NCBI RefSeq assembly: GCF_034929435.1
Contig: NZ_JAYFUM010000027.1
Span: 53,428 to 117,427 of the forward strand
Source of the DNA: Arcicella rigui
GTDB taxonomy: Bacteria; Bacteroidota; Bacteroidia; Cytophagales; Spirosomataceae
Direction: 5' to 3'
Length of the DNA stretch: 64,000 nt
In this document: positions 51,915 to 60,446 of the stretch, piece after piece
Layout: each line of letters opens with the position of its first letter
Position numbering within the stretch: the first letter of the stretch is position 1
Position numbers and translations under genes: made by a program
Notes under the pieces: model-generated
What the model was told of the DNA's origin: nothing
Database searches by the model: none
The model's input: the letters and a program-made list of their open reading frames with translations, nothing else

Positions 51915-53630
51915 ATGGGAAACACTGATTGGCTGGTACTGATTTTAACCCTAGGAACAATTATTGGCTTTGGACTTTGGAAAGGTCGATTTCAGGAACA
52001 GAATATTGAAGGATATTTATTGGCCGACCGCCAAATGCCTTGGTATCACGTTACACTTTCGGTAATGGCAACGCAGGCAAGTGCTATTACTTTTTTATCT
52101 GCACCCGGACAAGCCTATATCGACGGAATGCGTTTTGTACAATTTTACTTTGGTTTGCCTTTGGCGATGATTGTACTTTCCATCACTTTTATTCCTATTT
52201 TCAAAAAATTAAAAGTTTTTACAGCTTATGAATTTCTGGAAGGTCGCTTCGACCTAAAAACCAGAGTAATGGCTTCTTTTCTTTTCTTGATTCCACGAGC
52301 ATTATCTACTGGCGTAACCATTGCCGCTCCTTCTATTATTCTTTCTACTATTTTGGGTTGGAATCTGTATTGGACAAATATTGTCACAGGAATTATCGTA
52401 ACGATTTACTGTATGTACGGCGGTTCAAAAACGATTTCTTATACGCAAATGCAACAAATGTTGGTGGTGATGATTGGAATGTTTTTGGCAGGTTACATGG
52501 TCGTTCACTTATTGCCGACAGAAATGGGTTTTGTAGATACATTAAAAGTAGCGGGCAAAATGGACAAACTGAATGTAATAGACTGGAAATTTGATTTAAA
52601 CAATCGCTATAACGTTTGGTCGGGTTTGATTGGGGGCTTTTTCTTGCAATTATCATACTTCGGTACAGACCAATCACAAGTAAGTCGTTATTTATCAGGC
52701 GAATCTGTTGGCGAAAGTCGTTTAGGTTTATTGATGAATGGGATTTTTAAAATTCCAATGCAATTTTTGATTTTACTCGTGGGTTCATTGGTTTTTGTGT
52801 TCTATCAATTCCATGAAGCACCGCTTTTTTTCAATAAAACTGAATTAGGAAAAGTAGAACAAACAGCAGCTTATAAGGCATTAGTCAAGAAAAATACTGA
52901 GGTTTTTACTGAAAAGAAAAAAGCCGTAGAAGAACTTTATGCCGTTCTTAAAACAGAGGAGAATGCCAGTACTTTAAAGACAAAAGCACTCAATGCTCAA
53001 AAGCTTGAAACGTTAAAAGCAAAAGCTTTGGCAGCCGATAAAAAAGCAAATGAACTGAGAAGTGAAGTAAAGGATTTGATGCTGAAAACCAATCCTGATG
53101 CCAATACCAACGACACAAATTATATTTTTCTTTCTTTCGTCACCAAGTACTTGCCACAAGGTATGGTCGGTTTGTTAATTGCCGTGATATTATTGGCTTC
53201 GATGGGTGCGATGGCTTCGGCATTTAGTTCGCTTACTTCTTGTACGATTGTGGACATTTATCAAAGAATGATTCATAAAGAAGATACTGAAAAACATTAT
53301 GTAAACGCATCAAAATTAGTGACTTTGGGCTGGGGAATTGTTTGTATTATTGTGGCACAATTTACGGCAAATATTGGCAGTTTGATTGAAGCCGTAAACA
53401 TTTTAGGTTCATGGTTTTACGGGACTATTTTAGGTGTATTTTTGGTAGCTTTTTACTTCAAATTTATCAAAGGCGACGCTGTTTTCTGGGCGGCTTTATT
53501 GGCAGAAGTATTTGTAATTTACGCTTGGTGGATAGATTTAACGGCTTTCCTTTGGCTAAATGTAATTGGCTGTGTACTGGTAATTGTGTTTGCTTCTGCG
53601 ATTAGTTTGTTTAAATTGAATGAGAATTAG
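51915..53630 (+). CDS. sodium:solute symporter family transporter
   Basis: A 571-residue inner-membrane transporter of the SSS family with about 13 hydrophobic helices. Family marks are the N-terminal EGYLLADRQMPWYHV, SAITFLSAPGQAYIDG and FGTDQSQVSRYLS segments. A hydrophilic insert of about 80 residues (about 310-395), rich in Lys, Glu and Ala and predicted coiled-coil, separates two helices; this is longer than in PutP or SGLT. The substrate (sugar, sialate, carboxylate or other) is unknown. Confidence 0.9.
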   Translation: MGNTDWLVLILTLGTIIGFGLWKGRFQEQNIEGYLLADRQMPWYHVTLSVMATQASAITFLSAPGQAYIDGMRFVQFYFGLPLAMIVLSITFIPIFKKLKVFTAYEFLEGRFDLKTRVMASFLFLIPRALSTGVTIAAPSIILSTILGWNLYWTNIVTGIIVTIYCMYGGSKTISYTQMQQMLVVMIGMFLAGYMVVHLLPTEMGFVDTLKVAGKMDKLNVIDWKFDLNNRYNVWSGLIGGFFLQLSYFGTDQSQVSRYLSGESVGESRLGLLMNGIFKIPMQFLILLVGSLVFVFYQFHEAPLFFNKTELGKVEQTAAYKALVKKNTEVFTEKKKAVEELYAVLKTEENASTLKTKALNAQKLETLKAKALAADKKANELRSEVKDLMLKTNPDANTNDTNYIFLSFVTKYLPQGMVGLLIAVILLASMGAMASAFSSLTSCTIVDIYQRMIHKEDTEKHYVNASKLVTLGWGIVCIIVAQFTANIGSLIEAVNILGSWFYGTILGVFLVAFYFKFIKGDAVFWAALLAEVFVIYAWWIDLTAFLWLNVIGCVLVIVFASAISLFKLNEN

Positions 53631-53663
53631 ATAGTAATAAAGGTTTACTCAAAAGAATTAGGT

Positions 53664-54860
53664 ATGTTATCAAAAAACGAATTAGGTATTTTACTCGCAG
53701 ATATGGAGTCTGACCGAATAGAAAGAACAGTATCAATAAATAATACAGATAAATTTTGCGAGGCAATTTGTGCTTTTTCTAATGATTTTCCTAATAATAA
53801 GCAAAATGGGTATCTGATTATCGGAGTAGATGACAAAACAGGAATACCTGTTGGGAGTCTCATAACCGATAATGTATTAAAAAATTTAGCTGCGATTAGA
53901 GATGATGGAAATGTATTGCCTAAACCTGCATTAATTGTTCAACGCTATGAAGTAGATGGACAAGCGATTGCCGTCGTAGAGGTTTTACCAAGTTTATTTC
54001 CCCCAGTAAGATATAAAGGTAGAGTATGGATAAGAAACGGACCAAGAAAAGCGATTGCAACTGAAGCAGAAGAAAGAATATTATCTGAAAGAAGAACCTC
54101 AAGTGCAAAAACTTTTGATGCTTTACCATGCGCTGGTAGTAAATTAGAAGACTTAAATCTTGATTTATTTAAATTCACCTATTTGCCAAATGCCATAGAT
54201 TCTGAAACATTAGCTAAAAATCATCGGGAAATTAAAAGTCAATTAGCATCACTCCGCTTATATGATTTACCCTATGACAGCCCAACCAACGGTGGAATAA
54301 TTTTATTGTGTGACAATGCTAAGTATTACTTTATGGGTGCTTATGTTCAGTATGTAAAATTTTCTGGAATAGGAATGGATTCAGAAATTTTGAATGAGAA
54401 AGAATTTGTTGGTGATTTGATTTCAGTCATGCGACAATTAGATGATTTTGTAAAAAACAACATAGAGTTCAAATCGGTTTATATTTCTGCTTTAAAAGAA
54501 GAAGTTCAAAGAATGTATCCATTTAAGGCTATTAGAGAATTACTAAATAATGCTATTATGCATCGAAATTATGAATCAAATGCTCCTGTAAAGTTTTATG
54601 AATTTACTGATAGAATAGAAATCACAAATCCAGGTGGGTTATATGGTGCTGCTACCCCAGATAATTTTCCTTCGCAAAATGATTATCGAAATCCAATTTT
54701 AGCAGAAGCACTAAAAGTTTTAGGCTATGTGAATAAATTTAATAGAGGTGTAGATACTGCTAAGTCTGAATTAAAGCAAAATGGTAATCCTGAACCAATT
54801 TTTACTTATAACTTGCCATTACACTTTAGCGTGGTAATTTATAAAAAAGAGTTACGATGA
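53664..54860 (+). CDS. AlbA_2 (Schlafen-type) domain protein with GHKL ATPase-like C-terminus
   Basis: A 398-residue protein. The N-terminal AlbA_2/Schlafen AAA_4-type domain (about 25-140) shows FCEAICAFSNDFP, GYLIIGVDD, and GRVWIRNGPRKAIATEAEERIL. The C-terminal HATPase_c_4-like domain (about 290-390) shows the N-box RELLNNAIMHRNY, then ITNPGGL and KFNRGVDTAK. This layout is usually labelled ATP-dependent helicase/transcriptional regulator; real function unknown. Its stop overlaps the ParA start by 4 bases. The region appears more A/T-rich than the flanking genes. Confidence 0.85.
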   Translation: MLSKNELGILLADMESDRIERTVSINNTDKFCEAICAFSNDFPNNKQNGYLIIGVDDKTGIPVGSLITDNVLKNLAAIRDDGNVLPKPALIVQRYEVDGQAIAVVEVLPSLFPPVRYKGRVWIRNGPRKAIATEAEERILSERRTSSAKTFDALPCAGSKLEDLNLDLFKFTYLPNAIDSETLAKNHREIKSQLASLRLYDLPYDSPTNGGIILLCDNAKYYFMGAYVQYVKFSGIGMDSEILNEKEFVGDLISVMRQLDDFVKNNIEFKSVYISALKEEVQRMYPFKAIRELLNNAIMHRNYESNAPVKFYEFTDRIEITNPGGLYGAATPDNFPSQNDYRNPILAEALKVLGYVNKFNRGVDTAKSELKQNGNPEPIFTYNLPLHFSVVIYKKELR

Positions 54861-55819
54861 AAACAATAATATTTTTCAATAATAAAGGTGGTGTAGGAAA
54901 AACTACAACAGTTTATCATATTGCTTGGATGATGTCAGAATTGGGGCTTAAAGTATTAGCAGTAGACCTTGACCCACAGTGTAATTTATCTTCAATGTTT
55001 TTGCCAAATGAACGCATGGAAGAACTGATACTTGAAGAAAATGGAAATACAATTTTAGATTCAATTGCTCCAATAAGTGAAGGAGAACCTTACAAGCCTG
55101 TTTATATTGAAAGCATAAATCACAATATTTCATTATTAGTGGGCAATTTAGCTTTATCCTCTTTTGAAGATAAATTAAGTGATGCTTGGTCTAAATGTTT
55201 AGGAGGAGATTCATTTGCGTTCAAAGTGACTTCTGTGTTTAAAACAATGATTAATGATGCATCTGAAAGAATTCAAGCAGATTTTGTCTTGATTGATGTT
55301 GGTCCAAACTTAGGTGCGATGAATCGTTCAATACTAATAACCACTGACAATATTGTTATACCAGTAGCACCAGATTTGTTTTCACTCCAAGGAATTAAAA
55401 ACTTGGGAGATACATTAAAAGAATGGCGGTGGCAATGGGACAAAAGAAAACAAGAATATCGTAAAGCAGATATATCTTCAATACCCAATGGACGTATGCA
55501 ACCAATAGGGTATATTGTAATGCAATATTCTGCCAAAGATAGTCGTCCAGTAAAATCCTATCTAAAGTGGGCAGATAAAATTCCTTTGGTTTATGAACAA
55601 TATGTTAATGGTACTAATAATTCTCAACAAGATGATGTTGATAGACTGGCATTATTAAAGCATTATCATAGTTTAGCTCCAATGTCAATGGAAGCCCATA
55701 AACCTATATTTTTATTAAAACCAGTTGACGGAGCTATTGGTGCTCATTTACAGTCAGTAAGTAGATGTTATGTAGATTTTAAACAACTTACTCAAAAGAT
55801 AATCTCAAAAAGCCTGTAA
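54857..55819 (+). CDS. ParA family ATPase
   Basis: A 320-residue ParA/MinD-type ATPase with the deviant Walker A KGGVGKTT (10-17), the A' motif VDLDPQCN (36-43) and Walker B ADFVLIDVGPN. The C-terminal extension (residues about 240-320, YEQYVNGTNNSQQD, LLKHYHSLAPMSMEAHKPIF) is not found in plasmid-partition ParA. No ParB gene or parS-like inverted repeats are nearby. It is translationally coupled to the AlbA_2/GHKL gene (ATGA overlap). The two together form a compact module of unknown role. Confidence 0.85.
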   Translation: MKTIIFFNNKGGVGKTTTVYHIAWMMSELGLKVLAVDLDPQCNLSSMFLPNERMEELILEENGNTILDSIAPISEGEPYKPVYIESINHNISLLVGNLALSSFEDKLSDAWSKCLGGDSFAFKVTSVFKTMINDASERIQADFVLIDVGPNLGAMNRSILITTDNIVIPVAPDLFSLQGIKNLGDTLKEWRWQWDKRKQEYRKADISSIPNGRMQPIGYIVMQYSAKDSRPVKSYLKWADKIPLVYEQYVNGTNNSQQDDVDRLALLKHYHSLAPMSMEAHKPIFLLKPVDGAIGAHLQSVSRCYVDFKQLTQKIISKSL

Positions 55820-55882
55820 AGTAACCACTCAAAAACTTAAAAGCATATTAGCAAAACTATTTAACCAGACCGAGGTTAAACC

Positions 55883-57427
55883 ATGAAAAAAATATTACTC
55901 TTACTCGTACTTGCTACCAGTATTTTTACTGCTTGCAAAACTTCTCAAAGTACTTCTAAGCAATCTTCTGAGAATGTTGTTAATATTACTTTTTTGCATT
56001 TGAATGATGTCTATGAAATTTCGCCTTTGGAAGGTGGAAAAGTAGGCGGTATGGCTCGTGTGGCTACGGTCAGAAAGGAATTATTGCAGGAAAATCGGAA
56101 TACTGTTACGTTACTTTCAGGTGATTTTTTGAATCCTTCTTTGATTGCTACTTTCAAATATGAAGGTAAAAGTATCAAAGGTCGCCAAATGGTGGAAGCG
56201 ATGAATGCCGTGGGTTTTGATTGGGTTGGTTTGGGCAACCACGAATTTGATATTGATGAAGCCGATTTACAAAGAAGAATCGACGAATCGAAATTTATGT
56301 GGTTGGCAAGTAATGCTTTGCAAAATAACAAAGGAACGCTTTCGCCTTTTGCGAAAAATGTTGATGGGAAAAGCCTTCCATTTCCAACTATGGCTGTTCT
56401 TACCTTTAGAAATACTTCTGGTAATGCCGTAAAAGTTGGTATGTTTTCGGTGGTTTTGCCTTCTAACCAAAAAGATTTTGTGCATTATGATGATTTCTTT
56501 GAAGCCTCAAAAAAGGCTTATGAAAGCTTGAAACCTCAGTGCGATTTTGTGGTTGCCATTACGCATCTCAACAAAGTAGATGATGCTAAATTGGCGAAAA
56601 TGTTGCCAGAAGTAAAGCTTTTGATGGGCGGACACGACCACGACAATATGCTTTTCAAAGAAGGAAACGTAGTAATTGCCAAAGCCGATGCCAATGCCAA
56701 AACTGCTTATATTCACCGTTTGACTTTTGATACAAAAACGAAAGCTCTGACGATGAAGAGTGAATTACGTGCCATCAACGAGCAGATTAAAGATGATGCC
56801 GAAGTAGCCGTAGTGGTGAAAAAATGGGAAGATATTCTGGATGCGGCAATGATTAAGGCTGGTTTGAATAAAAATGATGTGGTGACTACGGTAAAAATCC
56901 CTTTGGATGGTAGAGAAAGTACCATGCGAAATAGCCATACAAACTTGGGCGATTTAATCGCTAAAGCGATGACTGCCGCCGCTACTCAACCCGTGGATTG
57001 CTCGATTTTCAATAGCGGTTCTGTAAGAATTGACGATCAATTGGTAGGTGCAATTACGCAATTGGATATTATGCGTGTCTTGCCTTTTGGCGGTAAAATT
57101 GTGGAAGTAAAATTACAAGGAAGTTTGCTGGCTAAAATTTTAGACACAGGTTTACAAAACAAAGGCAATGGCGGTTATTTGCAGTGGGATAAAATCAGTC
57201 AGGATGCTGGAACGAAACAATGGTTGATTGATGGCAAAGCTTTGGACGTAAATAAAGAGTATCAAGTAATGATGCCGAAGTTTTTGATAGAAGGAAAAGA
57301 AACCAATTTTGGCTATTTGACCGCTCAAAACCTCGAAGTAAAAAACATCATTGAACCAGATGATAAAGATACCAACGACATCCGTAATGATATTAGAAAA
57401 GTATTAATTGCCTATTTGAAAAAGTAA
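55883..57427 (+). CDS. 5'-nucleotidase/metallophosphatase lipoprotein
   Basis: A 514-residue exported lipoprotein (lipobox IFTAC, Cys18). The metallophosphatase domain has HLNDVYEISP, GDFLNP, GNHEFD and GGHDHD motifs. A C-terminal 5'-nucleotidase domain (about 320-500) contains NLGDLIAKAM, FNSGSVRID and NGGYLQWD. It probably dephosphorylates extracytoplasmic nucleotides and salvages nucleosides and phosphate. It is convergent with the PorE-like gene over a long hairpin. Confidence 0.93.
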   Translation: MKKILLLLVLATSIFTACKTSQSTSKQSSENVVNITFLHLNDVYEISPLEGGKVGGMARVATVRKELLQENRNTVTLLSGDFLNPSLIATFKYEGKSIKGRQMVEAMNAVGFDWVGLGNHEFDIDEADLQRRIDESKFMWLASNALQNNKGTLSPFAKNVDGKSLPFPTMAVLTFRNTSGNAVKVGMFSVVLPSNQKDFVHYDDFFEASKKAYESLKPQCDFVVAITHLNKVDDAKLAKMLPEVKLLMGGHDHDNMLFKEGNVVIAKADANAKTAYIHRLTFDTKTKALTMKSELRAINEQIKDDAEVAVVVKKWEDILDAAMIKAGLNKNDVVTTVKIPLDGRESTMRNSHTNLGDLIAKAMTAAATQPVDCSIFNSGSVRIDDQLVGAITQLDIMRVLPFGGKIVEVKLQGSLLAKILDTGLQNKGNGGYLQWDKISQDAGTKQWLIDGKALDVNKEYQVMMPKFLIEGKETNFGYLTAQNLEVKNIIEPDDKDTNDIRNDIRKVLIAYLKK

Positions 57428-57484
57428 CACGGCTTTCCAAGCCGTCTGTCAGATGAACGGACGGCTTGGAAAGCCCGTGTTACT
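57423..57484. terminator. bidirectional terminator overlapping both stop codons
   Basis: Arms AGTAACACGGCTTTCCAAGC and its complement (one extra G bulged on the right), about 24 bp, with a 13-base loop. The stem includes the TAA of the 5'-nucleotidase (57425-57427) and the TTA stop of the convergent gene (57480-57482). Confidence 0.85.
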
Positions 57485-59747
57485 TCACCGTTAATATCTT
57501 AAATTCTGTTCTTCTATTTTCTTGATGTTGGTCTTCGCTACATTCAACGCCATCTTCGCATTCGTTAATAGGTTCTGTTTCGCCATAACCTTTATAGACC
57601 AAACGGGCTGGGTCAACGCCTTTGTTCAATAAATATTTCACAACCGACTTGGCTCTTTGTTCGGATAAAGTAAGGTTGTAGGAAGCACTGGCACGTGAAT
57701 CAGTATGCGAACGAATTTCTATTTTGATTGCTGGATATTTTTTCAAAACTGGAATTACTGTTCTTTCCAATTCAAGCGTAGCGTCTTTACGAAGTACGTA
57801 TTTATCAAAATCATAATAAATATTATTGAGTTTCACCACATCGCCTTGTCGGAACATTCCTTGTTCTGATTGATACTTGGCAGGCGTTTTATCTACATTC
57901 GGAATTGCTTCTTTGTTGGTTGCGTAATTATCTTTTTCAGCAATTAGGCTATGAGGCGTTTCGGGTTTTACTTCAAATTCATAACCGCCATCTTTGCCCG
58001 TTACTACTACTTGTTTGGTTTTATCTTTTTCGTTTTCAAGAACTACTTTTACACCCGAAATAGGTTTTTTGTTTACTTCCGACCTAATGACTCCCGTGAG
58101 TACCGAAGTATTTGATTTGGTAAGTTCAATCTGCAAAGTTGTACTGTTGTCGGTTAAGCTACTGGTTGAATAATTCATTGATTTTACTTGATAGCCTTCT
58201 TTGAATACTTTAAACTCATATTCTGACTGTGACTGTAAGCAAATCGAAACTAAACCCATTGTGTTGGTTACTTTCAGTTCTTGGTTTTCGCCATTGAGGA
58301 CAGTTCTTACATCGGCACTTTCTATAACAGCCTTTGTAAGGGCATCTGTAACGATAAGATTGAGCGGATGGCACTCTTTATGAAAACTATAAATATTATC
58401 GTCGTGTACGCCTTTTTTACGATTTGAAGAAAAGTAACCCGACTGACGCTGACCGTCGGTAATTAAACCAAAATCATCTTTTTCTGAATTGAGCGGAGCT
58501 CCAACATTCACAACAGAACCTTCCAGATTTCCGTCTTTGAGTTTAGCAAAGAAAATATCAAGTCCACCCAAACCTTCATGTCCGTCGGAAGCGAAGTAAA
58601 GATTTCCGTTTTCATCTACAAAAGGAAACATTTCATTTCCTTCGGTATTGATTTCTCTGCCAAGATTGACAGGTACACCCCAAGCTCCATTGTTGTAGGT
58701 CACTACATAAACATCTGTTCCGCCAAAGCCTCCCGGCATATCCGAAACAAAGTACATTTTGGTATTATCGGGCGTTAGGGCTGGATGTCCACAAGAATAT
58801 TCATTTGAATTAAAAGGCAATTCTTTTACATCGCCCCAATTTTGTTTGGTCAAAGAGGCAGAATACAATTTTAAACGGTTTGTACCATCTTTTGAAACCC
58901 TTGCACGTCCTTTGTTGTAGTTGTTTCGAGTAAAAACAACTTTTTTCCCATCGTTAAAAAACGTAAGTGGACCTTCGTGATACTTGGTATTCAGGGTTCT
59001 GCTAAACTCTTCAATTTTACTTTGAGGAGCTTCTTGTGGGGCTACTTCGGCATTACTTGCCGACATCCCTCCCAAAGATGAAGCTACTTGCAAACCCGTT
59101 TTAGGATTAAGCAAAGAAGTATCTGGAGCAAAATATAAATTCAAAAAAGGGGTTTGATTCCATGCAAATACTCTTTTGATGCCTCCGCCTTCGTCACGAG
59201 CAGAACAAAAAACCAATCCGCCTTTGTAATAAGCTGGACTAAAATCTGCTTGGCGAGAATTGATAGAAAGGTACTCTACTTTGTAAGAAGATGAATCTCG
59301 GTAGAAATGATTCATGTCCATATAAGAAACCGTAAAGCGTTTTCCTCTTAAATCTTCCTTCTGTTTGTCGCCATAAATGGCAAAGTATTTTTGGGATTCA
59401 CGGTACTTTTGGTTGGCAGCTAATGCCTGTGCGTAATATAGATAGTATTCGCTTTCTACTTCGGGAAAATCTCTGAGCAATTTGCCAAATACCCTTTCGG
59501 CATTTCGAGTATCCTGAATTTTTCGGTACGAAAAACCAAGGTTTTTTAGCAATTGTTGGCTGTTGTAGCTTTCGTTTTTATCTCTGGTATCATGTAAAAA
59601 CTCCTCATAAAGTTTTACGGCATCGAGATAAGCCATTTGTTCAAATTCACGATTTGCCGCTTTCAACTTGCTCTGTGCCAAAGCTTGCCCAGAAAAAAAG
59701 GCAATAAAGACACCTACAAGAATTATCGTATAAGAAAGTTTGTTCAT
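57480..59747 (-). CDS. OmpA family protein with PorE-like architecture
   Basis: A 755-residue exported protein (signal peptide ending ALAQ). Domains in order: TPR-like helices (about 25-130), PD40/beta-propeller repeats (about 160-440; ALTPDNTKMYFVSDMPGG, NLYFASDGHEGLGG), a carboxypeptidase-regulatory-like domain (about 545-615) and an OmpA C-terminal peptidoglycan-binding domain (about 640-755; EIRSHTDSRAS, NRRTEFKI). This order matches PorE of the type IX secretion system, though similar OmpA proteins exist with other roles. Confidence 0.88.
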   Translation of the reverse strand: MNKLSYTIILVGVFIAFFSGQALAQSKLKAANREFEQMAYLDAVKLYEEFLHDTRDKNESYNSQQLLKNLGFSYRKIQDTRNAERVFGKLLRDFPEVESEYYLYYAQALAANQKYRESQKYFAIYGDKQKEDLRGKRFTVSYMDMNHFYRDSSSYKVEYLSINSRQADFSPAYYKGGLVFCSARDEGGGIKRVFAWNQTPFLNLYFAPDTSLLNPKTGLQVASSLGGMSASNAEVAPQEAPQSKIEEFSRTLNTKYHEGPLTFFNDGKKVVFTRNNYNKGRARVSKDGTNRLKLYSASLTKQNWGDVKELPFNSNEYSCGHPALTPDNTKMYFVSDMPGGFGGTDVYVVTYNNGAWGVPVNLGREINTEGNEMFPFVDENGNLYFASDGHEGLGGLDIFFAKLKDGNLEGSVVNVGAPLNSEKDDFGLITDGQRQSGYFSSNRKKGVHDDNIYSFHKECHPLNLIVTDALTKAVIESADVRTVLNGENQELKVTNTMGLVSICLQSQSEYEFKVFKEGYQVKSMNYSTSSLTDNSTTLQIELTKSNTSVLTGVIRSEVNKKPISGVKVVLENEKDKTKQVVVTGKDGGYEFEVKPETPHSLIAEKDNYATNKEAIPNVDKTPAKYQSEQGMFRQGDVVKLNNIYYDFDKYVLRKDATLELERTVIPVLKKYPAIKIEIRSHTDSRASASYNLTLSEQRAKSVVKYLLNKGVDPARLVYKGYGETEPINECEDGVECSEDQHQENRRTEFKILTVK

Positions 59748-59934
59748 AATCGCTATTCTGAGACGGAGTTGTTAGGGCTTTTACTTAGAATAGATGATAG
59801 ACTAAAGGTGTTTTTTTGCATCCCTCAGAGTGTACATCTATTCAGTTGTTATGCAACGATAACTAATAAGTAATGCAAAAAAACAAATAAGATACCAAAA
59901 GTCATAACTTATTCTGAATCATTTGAACGATAAA

Positions 59935-59972
59935 AGAAAAAGGCTCGGAAATTATCCGAACCTTTTATTTTT
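59935..59972 (-). terminator. terminator after the NTF2-like gene
   Basis: On the minus strand AAAAGGTTCGGA pairs with TCCGAGCCTTTT around ATAATT and is followed by a T run, 20 bases past the NTF2-like stop. Confidence 0.85.
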
Positions 59973-59991
59973 AAATACAATTTTTGGGCAA

Positions 59992-60423
59992 TTATGGGAT
60001 TTTTACCGCTTGGCGAGCCAAAAGTTTCCAATCGCCTTTTACTTTATGAAACACCAACAAAACGCTTAATTTCACTGTGGCAGGTACACCACGGTTGTTG
60101 GTTTCTGCAAAAATCTTATGACGTACAATGGCTGTTTTTCCAACTACTTGAATACTTTGTTCAGAAACATCCATTGTCTTAAAATCAGAGTCACCGTTCA
60201 ATAATGTTTCAATTAAATGGGCTTTAGTTTCAATATTTCCGCCCGAATGTCCGTAGCTCAGTTGGTCGTCAACAATCTTTTCCAACACATTTTTGTCGGC
60301 ATCAATCATCGCTTTTCTGTATGCTTCTACCACATTAGCTACTTTTGTTTCTTCGGCAGACTGTGCCTTCGAGAAACTCAATGATGCCAAAAAGATGGCA
60401 GCAATCATCAATATTTTTTTCAT
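59992..60423 (-). CDS. NTF2-like / DUF4440-type exported protein
   Basis: A 143-residue protein with a signal peptide (ending SKAQ) and one NTF2-like cone domain. It shows VVEAYRKAMIDADKNVLEKIV, the DQLSYGHSGG block, and LSVLLVFHKVKGDWKLLARQAV. Such domains bind small ligands or act as enzymes. It lies 23 bases downstream of the GH88/105-DUF4350 gene, so it probably belongs to that carbohydrate operon. Confidence 0.85.
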   Translation of the reverse strand: MKKILMIAAIFLASLSFSKAQSAEETKVANVVEAYRKAMIDADKNVLEKIVDDQLSYGHSGGNIETKAHLIETLLNGDSDFKTMDVSEQSIQVVGKTAIVRHKIFAETNNRGVPATVKLSVLLVFHKVKGDWKLLARQAVKIP

Positions 60424-60446
60424 AGCAATTTTGTATTTTGAAAGGT

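Noticed and set aside
54857..55819. Plasmid or integrated-plasmid partition locus
   Set aside because: ParA is present, but there is no ParB, replication protein, or parS-like iteron cluster near it; the gene is coupled to an AlbA_2/GHKL protein instead.
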